NCBI GenBank assembly: GCA_002728855.1
Contig: PBWA01000026.1
Coordinates: forward strand, 1 to 44,446
Length of the DNA: 44,446 nucleotides
Origin: Flavobacteriaceae bacterium
GTDB lineage: Bacteria; Bacteroidota; Bacteroidia; Flavobacteriales; Flavobacteriaceae
Direction of reading: 5' to 3'
The notes below the pieces were generated by a model, which made no database searches, was not told the origin of the DNA, and saw nothing but the letters and a program-made list of their open reading frames with translations. Numbering within the stretch: position 1 is the stretch's first letter; the number at the start of each line of letters is the position of its first letter. Both the position numbers and the translations under genes were made by a program. Shown here one piece after another: positions 1-9,601 of the stretch.

Positions 1-758
1 GGCATGTATGCAGAATGTAAAACATCTTGCGATCTCATTTTAAAGATTACATCTCGATTGACAGGAAGATGAAGCTCCTGAACAACGACATCATCATATC
101 CATTTGGATCAGTATAATCAATTCCTACTAAGTTTCTTCCATCAAAATCTTGAAGAAATCGTACATTAGCGTCTCCAAGAACACCATCATCTCCTGCATA
201 TCTTGCCTTCCAATTAAATTGCTGAGCATATAATTCAACTACTAGAGCATCATCATTTTCTTCAAACATCATTATCTTACTCCATGTATATAGGCCATAC
301 AAAATTATCACAGCTAAAACAATTGCAGGGATAATCGTCCATGCAATTTCTAATTTCATATTGTCAGGATAAAAAAGGGCCTTTTGACCTTCTCTTCCAT
401 GATATTTATAGGCAAAATAATGAAGTAAGGCTTGAGTAATTGTCTGAACAAAAAAGATAACAGCAAAACTAACCCACATAAGATTATCATAAATATATCC
501 ATGCTCAGAAGAAGATTCAGGCAGCAAAACATCTCCCCAACTCCAAAAAGAGTAAAAAGTTAGGATATAAATGAAGAATAAAAATGCTAGCATCAGTTTT
601 CCATTAAAACGATTATCCTTATCTCCAGCTATTTCAGTGCTTTCAATTCGAGGTTGGGACATTTGAAATATTTTTGCTACTTGCCAAATAGATATAGCCG
701 CCAAAATTAATATTATTAATGTTAGTAGGCCTGTAGATAAAAGAGTTTGATCTGTCAT
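1..758 (-). CDS. coxB: Cytochrome c oxidase subunit II, partial (C-terminus lies beyond the window start)
   Basis: Minus-strand reading from ATG at 758: MTDQTLLSTGLLTLIILILAAISIWQVAKIFQMSQPRIES... with two TM helices and ...VVVELYAQQFNWKARYAGDDG...NRDVIFKMRSQDVLHSAYMP; follows actF in an ACIII operon. Truncated, so absent from the ORF track. Confidence 0.9.
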   Translation of the reverse strand, partial: MTDQTLLSTGLLTLIILILAAISIWQVAKIFQMSQPRIESTEIAGDKDNRFNGKLMLAFLFFIYILTFYSFWSWGDVLLPESSSEHGYIYDNLMWVSFAVIFFVQTITQALLHYFAYKYHGREGQKALFYPDNMKLEIAWTIIPAIVLAVIILYGLYTWSKIMMFEENDDALVVELYAQQFNWKARYAGDDGVLGDANVRFLQDFDGRNLVGIDYTDPNGYDDVVVQELHLPVNRDVIFKMRSQDVLHSAYM

Positions 759-776
759 TTATGAATAATAATTAAA

Positions 777-2117
777 TTAATAATGATATCTTTTACTTTC
801 CTCAATAAAAGGATCTCCAGTAGGATAAAGCGGGGCTTTAGAAATTTCCTTGAAGACAACATATATAAATAATCCTGCAAAAAACATAAATGCACTTATT
901 TCAGAAATGCCTATGAACCATTTATCCCCAACAGCTGATGGCATTATCATGTTAAACACATCAATGTAATGACCAATTATAATTATAATACCTGTCATTA
1001 CTATAAAATAATTTACACGCTTATAATCACTATTCATCAAAATTAATAATGGTAGAATAAAATTAAGAGCTAACATGCTGAAAAAGGGCAAATTATAATC
1101 CTCTATTCTGGTAATGAAATAGGTAACCTCCTCTGGAATATTTGAATACCAAATTAACATGAATTGAGAAAACCATAAGTATGTCCAAAAAATACTAATT
1201 CCAAACATAAATTTGCCTAGATCATGAATATGACTATCATTCACCAGATCTAAATATCCTTTGGATTTTAGATAGATGGCAGTAAGCGCTATAACAGTAA
1301 TTCCAGAAACAAACATACTTGCAAAAACATACCACCCAAAAAGAGTGCTAAACCAGTGAGGATCAATTGACATAATCCAATCCCAAGACATCATAGATTC
1401 GGTAACAATAAAGAAAACCAAAAATGCCGCAGAAATCCTAAAATTTTTCTTATGATATATAATATCCTTTGCTTTATCTTGAGCCAAGGAAAATTTTCTA
1501 GAGAAATATCTATATGCACACCATCCTAAAATATAAAACCCTGCTCTTAAAAGAAAAAATGGAGTGTTTAAATAGCCTATTTTTGCCTTTATTATCTCAT
1601 CATGAGCAACAACTTTAGAATCCATCCATATAAATAAATGATTCATGTGAAATCCAGAAAGTAGAAGAATTAAAAAAACAATTAAACATCCAGGTAATAA
1701 ATATGCTGTGATTCCCTCCATTACTCTGTAAAGAACAGGAGACCAACCAGCCTGAGAAGCTCTTTGAATCGCATAAAAAGCTAATGTGCCAAGAGAAATC
1801 ATCATGAAAAATAGAGCTGCAACATAAAGTGCTGCCCATGGTTTATTTTGAAGTTTATGTAATAAATGTTCGCCATGATCATTATGATCAGATGAAGACT
1901 CTTTTTGATAAGAATAAGAATTACCTGAATTATTTTCTTGGTTTAATATATCTTCGGAATGTTCTGACTCTTTATGATGTCCATCAGCAATCATAGCGTG
2001 AGCTTCTTCCAAACTTGAAGGAGCTGACAAAAATCCATAGGCAAGTCCAATAATTCCGAGAACCATTAAAATAACAGAAAAGTTTCTAACTCTATTTGAA
2101 AATTTATAATTATCCAT
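777..2117 (-). CDS. actF: Alternative complex III quinol:cytochrome c oxidoreductase, membrane subunit ActF
   Basis: 446 aa multi-TM protein in conserved ActABCDEF order; His-rich N-terminal loop. Confidence 0.88.
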   Translation of the reverse strand: MDNYKFSNRVRNFSVILMVLGIIGLAYGFLSAPSSLEEAHAMIADGHHKESEHSEDILNQENNSGNSYSYQKESSSDHNDHGEHLLHKLQNKPWAALYVAALFFMMISLGTLAFYAIQRASQAGWSPVLYRVMEGITAYLLPGCLIVFLILLLSGFHMNHLFIWMDSKVVAHDEIIKAKIGYLNTPFFLLRAGFYILGWCAYRYFSRKFSLAQDKAKDIIYHKKNFRISAAFLVFFIVTESMMSWDWIMSIDPHWFSTLFGWYVFASMFVSGITVIALTAIYLKSKGYLDLVNDSHIHDLGKFMFGISIFWTYLWFSQFMLIWYSNIPEEVTYFITRIEDYNLPFFSMLALNFILPLLILMNSDYKRVNYFIVMTGIIIIIGHYIDVFNMIMPSAVGDKWFIGISEISAFMFFAGLFIYVVFKEISKAPLYPTGDPFIEESKRYHY

Positions 2118-2126
2118 TACAAATCA

Positions 2127-2678
2127 TTATTTAATTAATTCTTTACGAAGCTCCATTGCATAATGAGCAACTTGCCACCTCTCCTTAATATTTAATTGTC
2201 CTGAGTGTGAACCCATAGCATTTTTACCATAGATTAAAACATGATAAATACTTCCCAAAGTTATATCTCTGTCAGCATAACTAGGAACACCTAAAAATTT
2301 TTCTCTTTTCATTAAAATTCCTTGACCATCCCCTTTATTTCCATGACACAAAGCACAGTAAATACCATAAAGTTCTTTGCCCTTAACTCTATCTTTATCA
2401 TTATAATTGATGGGAGATAAAAGATTTTTCTTTGCGTCTTCATATCCATCATTAGTGTTAGGATAATCATATATCATAATACCTCTTGAAATAGTTCCTT
2501 TGACTGGTTCCTGAGCCTCTATTCCATTATTAAATGCATCAGATTCAGAATAGGTAGTATAACCTATAGGCTCATACATATCAGGAAAATATTGATAATT
2601 TGGAGCTGAGGAATCAAAACATGATTGAGCAATCAAAAATAAAAATGAATAAACGATAATTAATATTTTATTTGTCAT
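2127..2678 (-). CDS. actE: Alternative complex III monoheme cytochrome c lipoprotein ActE
   Basis: Lipobox-like N-terminus (FLIAQSC), one CALCHG heme-binding motif, gene order. Confidence 0.88.
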   Translation of the reverse strand: MTNKILIIVYSFLFLIAQSCFDSSAPNYQYFPDMYEPIGYTTYSESDAFNNGIEAQEPVKGTISRGIMIYDYPNTNDGYEDAKKNLLSPINYNDKDRVKGKELYGIYCALCHGNKGDGQGILMKREKFLGVPSYADRDITLGSIYHVLIYGKNAMGSHSGQLNIKERWQVAHYAMELRKELIK

Positions 2679-2681
2679 TTT

Positions 2682-3215
2682 CTACTCTTTTTTATCCTTT
2701 AATATGATTTCAATAGCTCCTGTTTTTTTTAAAAGCTTCTTTAATTCACTCTCACTTTTATAATTATCAATCTGAACTAAAAATTTATCATCTGTAGTTG
2801 ATGGAATAGGATTTTCAGCTTTTTTAAATGGCCATAATCTACTTCTTAAATAAAAAGTTATAACCATTAGGTGAGCAGCAAAATAAACCGTTAGCTCAAA
2901 CATAATAGGAACAAAAGCAGGCATATTTTCAACATATGAAAAACTTGGTTTACCTCCTATATTTTGTGGCCAATCTTCAATCATCATATAATTCATCATA
3001 AGGATAGCAACTGTAAGTCCAATACATCCATATATAAAGGAAGTTATTGCGATACGAGTTTCTGATAATCCCATTACCTTATCTAAACCATGAACAGGAA
3101 ATGGGGTAAAAACTTCTTCAATAACATATTTTTTTAAACGTAACTCTTTAACCGCTTTTAATAAAACGTCATCATCGTCATATATTGCGTGAACAATTTT
3201 GTTTTTATTTTCCAT
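2682..3215 (-). CDS. actD: Alternative complex III subunit ActD (DUF3341)
   Basis: 177 aa with two TM helices, MENKNKIVHAIYDDDDVLLKAVKELR...; gene order; 11-nt overlap with actC. Confidence 0.87.
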   Translation of the reverse strand: MENKNKIVHAIYDDDDVLLKAVKELRLKKYVIEEVFTPFPVHGLDKVMGLSETRIAITSFIYGCIGLTVAILMMNYMMIEDWPQNIGGKPSFSYVENMPAFVPIMFELTVYFAAHLMVITFYLRSRLWPFKKAENPIPSTTDDKFLVQIDNYKSESELKKLLKKTGAIEIILKDKKE

Positions 3216-4590
3216 CTCTAAGCTTTTTATATTTTTCTCCAGATGACTTTAAAATTGTTTTTACCTCTGCTTGTGCAATTACAGGAAAATATTTAGCATA
3301 AAGTAGAAATAAAACAAAGAAAAAGCCTATGGTTCCCATGAAAATTCCAATATCAACAAATGTTGGTGAAAACATTGTCCATGATGAAGGTAAATAATCT
3401 CTATGAAGGGAAGTAACAATAATTACAAACCTTTCAAACCACATTCCAATGTTAACAACAATTGATATCACAAATGAAAATATAATACTAGTTCTTAACT
3501 TTTTAAACCACATAAATTGAGGAGAAAAAACATTACATGACATCATTGCCCAATATGCCCACCAATAAGGCCCTGTTGCACGATTCAAAAAAGCATATTG
3601 TTCATATTCAACCCCAGAGTACCAAGCGATAAATAATTCAGTTATATAAGCGACACCTACAATTGAACCTGTTATCATTATGACTATATTCATAAGCTCA
3701 ATGTGTTGAACCGTAATATAGTCTTCTAAATTCGAAACTTTTCTCATTACAATAAGAAGTGTTTGAACCATTGCAAAACCAGAAAATATTGCTCCGGCAA
3801 CAAAATAGGGTGGAAAGATAGTTGTATGCCAACCAGGTATTACTGACGTTGCAAAATCAAATGAAACGATTGTATGAACAGATAAAACAAGAGGTGTTGC
3901 TAGACCTGCAAGAACTAGGGAAACTTCTTCAAAACGTTGCCAATCTTTTGCTCTACCGCTCCATCCAAAACTTAATAAACTATATATTTTCTTTTGAAAT
4001 GGTTTTACTGCTCTGTCTCTAATCATTGCAAAATCAGGTAATAAACCTGTCCACCAAAAGACTAAAGAAACTGATAAATAAGTTGAAATTGCAAAAACAT
4101 CCCATAAAAGAGGAGAATTGAAATTAACCCATAATGAACCAAAAGTATTTGGAATAGGAAGCATCCAATATGCAAGCCATGGTCTGCCCATATGAATTAT
4201 AGGAAAAAGCCCAGCTTGAATTACTGAAAAAATAGTCATAGCTTCAGCTGATCTATTTATTCCCATTCTCCACTTTTGTCTAAATAAAAGAAGAACAGCT
4301 GATATTAATGTGCCAGCATGACCAATACCTACCCACCAGACAAAATTAGTTATATCCCATGCCCATCCAACTGTTTTATTTAAACCCCATACACCAACAC
4401 CTGTTGAAATTGTATAAATGATTAAACCCAATCCCCAAAGGAAAACAGTTAAAGAGATTCCAAAAACTATCCACCACTGTCTGTTAGGTTTAGATTCAAC
4501 AGGATGAGCTACATCAATAGTAACATCGTGATATGATTTATCTCCTGTAACTAATGGTCTTCTTATTGGTGCTTCATAATGGGATGCCAT
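3205..4590 (-). CDS. actC: Alternative complex III NrfD/PsrC-like integral membrane subunit ActC
   Basis: 461 aa polytopic NrfD-like protein; gene order. Confidence 0.9.
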   Translation of the reverse strand: MASHYEAPIRRPLVTGDKSYHDVTIDVAHPVESKPNRQWWIVFGISLTVFLWGLGLIIYTISTGVGVWGLNKTVGWAWDITNFVWWVGIGHAGTLISAVLLLFRQKWRMGINRSAEAMTIFSVIQAGLFPIIHMGRPWLAYWMLPIPNTFGSLWVNFNSPLLWDVFAISTYLSVSLVFWWTGLLPDFAMIRDRAVKPFQKKIYSLLSFGWSGRAKDWQRFEEVSLVLAGLATPLVLSVHTIVSFDFATSVIPGWHTTIFPPYFVAGAIFSGFAMVQTLLIVMRKVSNLEDYITVQHIELMNIVIMITGSIVGVAYITELFIAWYSGVEYEQYAFLNRATGPYWWAYWAMMSCNVFSPQFMWFKKLRTSIIFSFVISIVVNIGMWFERFVIIVTSLHRDYLPSSWTMFSPTFVDIGIFMGTIGFFFVLFLLYAKYFPVIAQAEVKTILKSSGEKYKKLRDGK

Positions 4591-4601
4591 ATGCTTTTCT
4601 T

Positions 4602-7600
4602 TTATGAAATATCTTTATTTCTAATTTTTGTCTGATAAACAACGTTAGGTTTTGTGCCAACACTCTCAAGTAGATGATATGCACGATCATTATCTTTGAG
4701 TTTTTTGATTTCACTTTTAGAATCATTAATATCACCAAAAACAATTGCTTTACTACCGCAAGCTTTAGAACAAGCAACAGCAAAATCTCCATCTTTAATT
4801 TCACGTCCCTCAAGTTTTGCATCTAGAATTGTCTTCTGAGTTAGTTGAATACACATAGAACATTTTTCCATCACACCCCTAGATCTTACAACAACATCAG
4901 GGTTAAGAACCATTCTTCCTAAATCATCATTCATATTATAATCAAATTCATCATTTTTATTGTATCTAAACCAGTTAAATCTTCTTACTTTATAAGGGCA
5001 ATTATTAGCGCAATATCTAGTCCCTACACAACGATTATAAGCCATGTGATTTTGTCCTTGGCGACCATGTGAAGTTGCAGCAACAGGACATACAGTTTCA
5101 CAAGGCGCATGATTACAATGCTGGCACATAATAGGTTGAAAGGCAACCTCTGGATTTTCATTTGCCTTTTCCATATCATCCATTACGCTGAGTGTTTCTC
5201 CTAAACCAGAAATTGCATCAACTGCTTCATTATCAGACTCAAAACTTTCTTCAGAAGAATAATACCTATCTATTCTAAGCCAGTGCATGTCTCTTGATTT
5301 TCTAACTTCTCTTTTACCAACAACAGGAACATTATTTTCAGAATGACATGCAATAATACAAGCTCCACATCCAGTACAGGCATTGAGATCAATTGACATG
5401 TTAAAGTGATGTCCAATTGAGCGATCAAAAGAATCCCAAATATCTACTTCATCTGAATTTACTGGTGTCTCGATATGATTTTTTGAAACAACTGGAATAG
5501 GATTCCAATATGATTTATCTTTCGTGTTAAAAATTTCAAGGCTTGTCTCTTTTATAATATCTCCCCTACCCATCAGTGTATTTTGTAACTGAATACAGGC
5601 AAATTCATGATATTTATTATCATGAAGAGAAACTTTTACACTTTGTGTTTTTTGAAAATTTTCGTACAACTTATATGCATTTACTCCAATCTGCATTTCT
5701 TTTTTCATACCTTTAATTTTGCCATACCCAAATGCTAATCCCATAGTTCCTTCTGCCTGGCCAGGTTGTATTAAAACAGGAGCAATTATTTGCTTATCAT
5801 CAGCCTCTATTTTTGCATAGCTCCCATTTAGTCCTCCATTTGCAACATTAAAATTTTTAAATCCATGCTTTTTTGCGTCTTTTGATGAAACTGTAAGATA
5901 ATTATCCCATGTAGTTCTTGTTATAGGATCAGGAAATTCTTGAAGCCAAGGATTATTTGCTTGATTTCCATCTCCCATACCAATTTTGGGATATAATACT
6001 AAGTCTATAAAATTACTGCTAACAGGATTGATGGAATTATGTATATTGTATTTATGATCCTTTTTATTTTTTGATGGTCTAAATTTTTTGTTAGAAATGT
6101 AAAACCCATCATGAAGACTTTGATTCCAGGATTTTCCTTTTAGAATATTTTCTTCCCAATTATTTTTGATCTCAGAATAATATGTTGAATTCTGACCGCT
6201 CCAATTTAACAATATATCTTGGAATTGCTTTGTGTTAAATAATGGCTGGATAGTAGGCTGAGCTAGACTATAATGCCCAATCTTAAATTCATAATCAGCC
6301 CAGCTTTCCAAAAAATGAGGAACCGCAGCAACATATTTAGCCCCAGATGAAGTTTCATTTTCTTTCGTAGAAAATACAACTGAAAGATCCATTTTTTGAA
6401 CTGCCTGAACAAAATCAATACCCATTGGTAAAGTATATCCTGGATCTATACCAAAAGTTAGAATACCTTTAATGGAGCCATTTATTACTTCATTTACTAA
6501 GTCCTTTACCTGATCATTTTTTCCCTGATAAATGATTTTTGGATTTTCAATATCAAAGGCATCACTAGATAATTTTTGATTGATTTCTAAAATCATCTTT
6601 TGTATTTCAATATTTTGTATTCCAGAAACAACCAAAGACTTTTTACCTGATTTTTTTAGCCTTTTAATTACATCTAATACATTATCACTAGCTTTTTTGC
6701 CTAATTCATCAAATCCAATAGAATTATTTATTCCTTTATCAAGAATTTTAGAATATATTTCTACAACTATTTTTTTCAAAACCTCTTGTCTACACGGTAT
6801 TCTTTTATCAGCATTTGCACCGGTTAAGGACATATTTGACTCAAACTGAATATGATAAGACATTGAGGATTTACCTTTAGTCCCTGAAGGAATCCTTCCT
6901 TTTGAATATCCTCCTTCATAACCTCCGCCTTGCCAATCAGCGAGAAAATCTGCATCAATTGAAACAATAGTTTCTGCTTTTGAAAAATCATAATCTGCAA
7001 ATGCTCTTATTCCAAATAAGCTTTCAAATGCATCTAATGTTTCACTGGATGAAATAGAATCATAAACAACGTGTTTTACATTTGGAAACTTTGATATAAA
7101 TTCATTTATTATTTTTTTGGTAGTTGGACTTGGTATGGATTGCGTCAATAGAACAACTTTTTCATTTCTCTTGGAAAGGTTTTTTAATTTTTCTATTATT
7201 TCTTGATTAAAGTCATCCCAATTGACCTCTATTCCCTCTGTCGTGGGTCCTTTTAATCTTTTTGAATCATATAAGGAAAGAACAGATGCAAGTACTCTTG
7301 CGTTAGATTCTCCAAGGCTAAGGGAATCTTTGTTTTGAAGAATTTTGATTGGTCTACCTTCTCTTGTTTTGACAAGTATATTTCTGAAGTCGTAACCATC
7401 AGCAATAGCAGATGCGTAGTAATTTGCATTACCTGGAATAATCTCATCAGGCTGAACAACATATGGAACAGAATTAATTACAGGACCTTCGCAAGCAGCA
7501 ATTGAAGCAGCAGCTGTACTAAAACCAACATACTTTAAAAAATCTCTTCTGCTAGTAGAGGAATCTTCAAGAGCTTGTTTGTTTGTAATGAAAATATCTT

Positions 7601-7703
7601 CAGGAAGTTTTTCAACAAATTCTTTATTCTTGAACTTATCCAAGATTTTACTTTCCTTTTTAAGCTCTTCAGAACTCTTCCAATATTTTTTATTTTTTTT
7701 CAT
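4602..7703 (-). CDS. actB: Alternative complex III Fe-S/molybdopterin-like subunit ActB
   Basis: 1033 aa; twin-arginine segment SRRDFLKYVGFSTAAASIAAC, C-terminal ferredoxin-type Cys clusters (CTGCGACIIAC, CQHCNHAPCETVC, CANNC, CSMC). Confidence 0.92.
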   Translation of the reverse strand: MKKNKKYWKSSEELKKESKILDKFKNKEFVEKLPEDIFITNKQALEDSSTSRRDFLKYVGFSTAAASIAACEGPVINSVPYVVQPDEIIPGNANYYASAIADGYDFRNILVKTREGRPIKILQNKDSLSLGESNARVLASVLSLYDSKRLKGPTTEGIEVNWDDFNQEIIEKLKNLSKRNEKVVLLTQSIPSPTTKKIINEFISKFPNVKHVVYDSISSSETLDAFESLFGIRAFADYDFSKAETIVSIDADFLADWQGGGYEGGYSKGRIPSGTKGKSSMSYHIQFESNMSLTGANADKRIPCRQEVLKKIVVEIYSKILDKGINNSIGFDELGKKASDNVLDVIKRLKKSGKKSLVVSGIQNIEIQKMILEINQKLSSDAFDIENPKIIYQGKNDQVKDLVNEVINGSIKGILTFGIDPGYTLPMGIDFVQAVQKMDLSVVFSTKENETSSGAKYVAAVPHFLESWADYEFKIGHYSLAQPTIQPLFNTKQFQDILLNWSGQNSTYYSEIKNNWEENILKGKSWNQSLHDGFYISNKKFRPSKNKKDHKYNIHNSINPVSSNFIDLVLYPKIGMGDGNQANNPWLQEFPDPITRTTWDNYLTVSSKDAKKHGFKNFNVANGGLNGSYAKIEADDKQIIAPVLIQPGQAEGTMGLAFGYGKIKGMKKEMQIGVNAYKLYENFQKTQSVKVSLHDNKYHEFACIQLQNTLMGRGDIIKETSLEIFNTKDKSYWNPIPVVSKNHIETPVNSDEVDIWDSFDRSIGHHFNMSIDLNACTGCGACIIACHSENNVPVVGKREVRKSRDMHWLRIDRYYSSEESFESDNEAVDAISGLGETLSVMDDMEKANENPEVAFQPIMCQHCNHAPCETVCPVAATSHGRQGQNHMAYNRCVGTRYCANNCPYKVRRFNWFRYNKNDEFDYNMNDDLGRMVLNPDVVVRSRGVMEKCSMCIQLTQKTILDAKLEGREIKDGDFAVACSKACGSKAIVFGDINDSKSEIKKLKDNDRAYHLLESVGTKPNVVYQTKIRNKDIS

Positions 7704-7727
7704 AAAAAACTAAATATTTTAATCATA

Positions 7728-9014
7728 TCAATAATGACACTTTCCACATTCTAATCCTCCCATTTGAGCTACAGTTAATTTTTCAACTCCATACTTTTTT
7801 GATAACTCTTCGTGTATTTTGGTGTAATACTCATTGCCTTTTAAATCAATATTAGATTCCCTGTGGCAATTAATACACCATCCCATAGTAAGTGGAGAAT
7901 ATTGATACATTATTTCCATCTCCTCTACAGGGCCATGACATTTTTGACATTCAATTTTTCCAACTTCAACATGCTGAGCATGATTGAAATATACATGATC
8001 AGGAAGATTATGAATTCTTACCCATTTTACTGGTTGTGTTTTCCCAGTATATACTTGATTATCTTCATCCCATCCAACAGCAGCGTATAACTTTTTAATC
8101 TCATTAGTATAAAACTCTTTATCATATCCATTTTCTAAATCCTCTTCTCCATTATATTCTGCAATATTTTTATGACAATTCATACAAACGTTTAAAGAGG
8201 GTATCCCAGAGTGCTTTGAAACTCTAGCAGATGAATGACAATATTTACACTCAATCTTATTTGCTCCTGAGTGAATTTTATGAGAATAATGAATAGGTTG
8301 AACAGGCATGTAGCCTTCATCAATTCCAATTTGCATCATCCACGCATAAACAAAATATCCACTGGAGAGCATTAAAATTATGACTGAAGAAAAAACTAAA
8401 AATTGATTTTTTGCAAATGCATTTAATATGGATAAGGGAATATTCTCTTTAGGCTTTTCGTCAGAAACAATTTTTACTCCACTGGCAGATGCAATTCTTA
8501 TCAATGTTCTCTTAACAAGAATTAACATTGCTGTAAGAATTAAAAAAACTAGAACTAATGCAATAAGTATAATGTCATTAAAGTTTCCTGCATTTTCTCC
8601 GCCAGAAACAACTGGCGCAGCTTGAGCAACAACAGGTGCAGGGGGAATATAATCGGCATAGGCAAGTATATTATCTATATCAACATTGGAAAGTTGAGGG
8701 AAAGCATTCATTGCTGTTCTATTGTATTCTTCCCAAATTGCAACTGCTTGAGGATCACCTGATTTAATCATGGCGGCACTATTTTTGATCCATGAATAAA
8801 GCCATTCACGATCATATTTTTCTGAAACACCTCTCAGTGCAGGCCCAATTGCCTTTTTCTTTACTTTATGACAGGCTGCACAATGAGTATTAAAAAGTTT
8901 TTTTCCAGCAAGAATTTGTTCTTCTTGACTATATAAAAAATCAAAACTAAGACTTGTTATGAAAAAGAGGGGAATTAAGACCCCTTTTAAATATTTTATT
9001 TTTAAACTATTCAA
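7728..9014 (-). CDS. actA: Alternative complex III multiheme cytochrome c ActA (N-terminal monoheme domain plus pentaheme c3-like region)
   Basis: 428 aa with six CXXCH motifs: CAACH, CKYCH, CMNCH, CQKCH, CINCH, CGKCH; apparent TTG start. Confidence 0.9.
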   Translation of the reverse strand: MNSLKIKYLKGVLIPLFFITSLSFDFLYSQEEQILAGKKLFNTHCAACHKVKKKAIGPALRGVSEKYDREWLYSWIKNSAAMIKSGDPQAVAIWEEYNRTAMNAFPQLSNVDIDNILAYADYIPPAPVVAQAAPVVSGGENAGNFNDIILIALVLVFLILTAMLILVKRTLIRIASASGVKIVSDEKPKENIPLSILNAFAKNQFLVFSSVIILMLSSGYFVYAWMMQIGIDEGYMPVQPIHYSHKIHSGANKIECKYCHSSARVSKHSGIPSLNVCMNCHKNIAEYNGEEDLENGYDKEFYTNEIKKLYAAVGWDEDNQVYTGKTQPVKWVRIHNLPDHVYFNHAQHVEVGKIECQKCHGPVEEMEIMYQYSPLTMGWCINCHRESNIDLKGNEYYTKIHEELSKKYGVEKLTVAQMGGLECGKCHY

Positions 9015-9226
9015 GATCGTTTAGCTGTAAATAACTTTTTTAATAATCTTTAAAATTCGCTACAAAAATAATTCATACTTACGTTAAGATAAAGGCTAAA
9101 TATAATAATTTTGTAATTTATATTCGTTCTAAATAATGTAAATATTTATTTGCTTAATATTGTTAAAAAATATTCGCTTTCATAAGCCATTTTGAGACGA
9201 TTAATAATTTTTTTAAATAAAATAAA

Positions 9227-9601
9227 TTGAGAAATATTTTATTATATCCAATAACTATACTTTGTTTTTTTTACAAAGTCCAATCCCAAGAAATAATTTT
9301 CCCTTTAGAAGAAGATTCGATCGTTAAAAAATTAATTTTTCAAAAAAAAGAAATAGATTTTGAAGAATATGAATCTAATTATTATACAATTCAACTGTAC
9401 TATGGGAACTATGCAATTGCGAGAGAAATATTAGACGACTTTAAAACAAATTACCCTGAATGGGAATCAAAAATAATTTTTGAAACACCAAATTATAAAG
9501 TCCAAGTGGGTAATTTCAAAAACTATTACGTATCGCTAAATAAACTAAGTCAAATTAAGAAAAAATATCCTTCGGCATTTTTACTGAAACTAAAACTCTA
9601 A
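9227..9601 (+). CDS. SPOR domain-containing protein
   Basis: 124 aa, signal-peptide-like N-terminus, then SPOR-like [27 protein letters not shown]...[38 protein letters not shown] start. Confidence 0.75.
   Translation: MRNILLYPITILCFFYKVQSQEIIFPLEEDSIVKKLIFQKKEIDFEEYESNYYTIQLYYGNYAIAREILDDFKTNYPEWESKIIFETPNYKVQVGNFKNYYVSLNKLSQIKKKYPSAFLLKLKL

Noticed and set aside
3822-4022. 66-aa plus-strand ORF
   Set aside because: Antisense to actC.
4574-4822. 82-aa minus-strand ORF
   Set aside because: Alternative frame inside the 3' part of actB with no family resemblance.
6580-6849. 89-aa plus-strand ORF
   Set aside because: Antisense inside actB, no independent start or promoter evidence.
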